Positions 41,405 to 41,573 of a stretch of 41,573 bases of DNA are shown piece after piece. The stretch comes from Hydrogenophaga sp. (GTDB lineage: Bacteria; Pseudomonadota; Gammaproteobacteria; Burkholderiales; Burkholderiaceae_C), in NCBI RefSeq assembly GCF_026125825.1, contig NZ_JAHCKK010000035.1:1-41573 (forward strand), in the 5' to 3' direction. The first letter of the stretch is position 1. Each line of letters opens with the position of its first letter. Made by a program: the position numbers and the translations under genes. Below the pieces are notes generated by a model that saw only the letters and a program-made list of their open reading frames with translations, was not told the origin of the DNA and searched no databases.

Positions 41405-41573
41405 TCAATCCGGGACTCTCTCCGGCACCCGGCGCTGGTCCCGAAAGCGCCGGCACGCCGCGCCGAACGCGCGCAACAGCTTCATCGACAGCGGGTTCTC
41501 CGCGGCTTTCCACTCGGGGTGCCATTGCAGGCACAGGTTGAAGCCGATCGCCTCGGGCATCGAGAAGGCCTCG
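41405..41573 (-). CDS. puuD: Gamma-glutamyl-GABA hydrolase, C-terminal end (gene continues beyond the window)
   Basis: The last 55 codons of a class I glutamine amidotransferase-type gene, stop at 41405-41407. LCLQWHPEWKAAENPLSMKL holds the catalytic-type His (and Glu) of the triad (QWHPEW) and is typical of PuuD/SpuA. It releases GABA from gamma-glutamyl-GABA. Its position before puuA and spuC mirrors spuA in Pseudomonas. Confidence 0.85.
   Translation of the reverse strand, partial: EAFSMPEAIGFNLCLQWHPEWKAAENPLSMKLLRAFGAACRRFRDQRRVPERVPD

Overview
The window looks like chromosome of a GC-rich betaproteobacterium, most likely Comamonadaceae (Hydrogenophaga/Acidovorax-like). This is an inference from base composition, codon use and gene order: mnmG, rsmG, LysE-type exporter, parA, small hydrolase, parB, with parS sites inside the cluster. 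No rRNA, tRNA, CRISPR array, transposase or integrase was seen.

Layout. 1-5.6 kb holds an unrecognised partial gene, fumarylacetoacetase, a TerC/YjbE membrane protein, a UraA-type permease, an AsmA-like protein and a hotdog thioesterase. 5.6-6.6 kb holds a small secreted protein and a PduO-type cobalamin adenosyltransferase. 6.6-8.7 kb is a visibly AT-richer island with one 615-residue orphan gene; its middle carries a His-Asp-Gln/Cys pattern like CE-clan (Ulp1/YopJ-like) cysteine proteases. 8.9-13.2 kb holds a small ORF, an FAD-linked D-lactate/glycolate-type dehydrogenase, and an overlapping response regulator/7TM-DISM histidine kinase pair. 13.4-15.9 kb holds a YbaY+META lipoprotein and a chemoreceptor. 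16-21.7 kb is the chromosome segregation and tRNA-modification cluster with four parS sites, each 15/16 to the classical consensus. 21.8-27.2 kb holds an FMN reductase, a possibly frameshifted unknown gene behind a Shine-Dalgarno-sequestering hairpin, and an mprF/lpiA-acvB operon for lysyl-phosphatidylglycerol. 27.3-29.9 kb holds a YkgJ-type cysteine-cluster protein, a class II aldolase family protein, a NYN-domain nuclease and a Bud32-like kinase. 29.9-41.6 kb is one long minus-strand putrescine transport and catabolism cluster: puuD(partial)-puuA-spuC-potF-potG-potH-potI-puuC-aminotransferase-second glutamine synthetase. Its first part has the same order as the Pseudomonas spuABCDEFGH operon.

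The most unusual signal is the roughly 240-base leader of the NYN gene (28400-28669). It has a sigma70-like promoter, a chain of hairpins, a terminator-like stem with a short T run, and then a perfect 15-bp helix enclosing two hairpins, laid out like the phage P1 C4 / P4 CI antisense RNAs. The 15-base apical loop of the second hairpin is complementary over 11 bases to a segment about 100 bases upstream, as seqB is to seqA in P4 immunity. A second segment of the leader can pair with the NYN ribosome-binding site. No phage gene is nearby, so this may be a domesticated or solitary immunity-type RNA switch controlling an RNase-like gene. The second candidate is the orphan protease-like gene.
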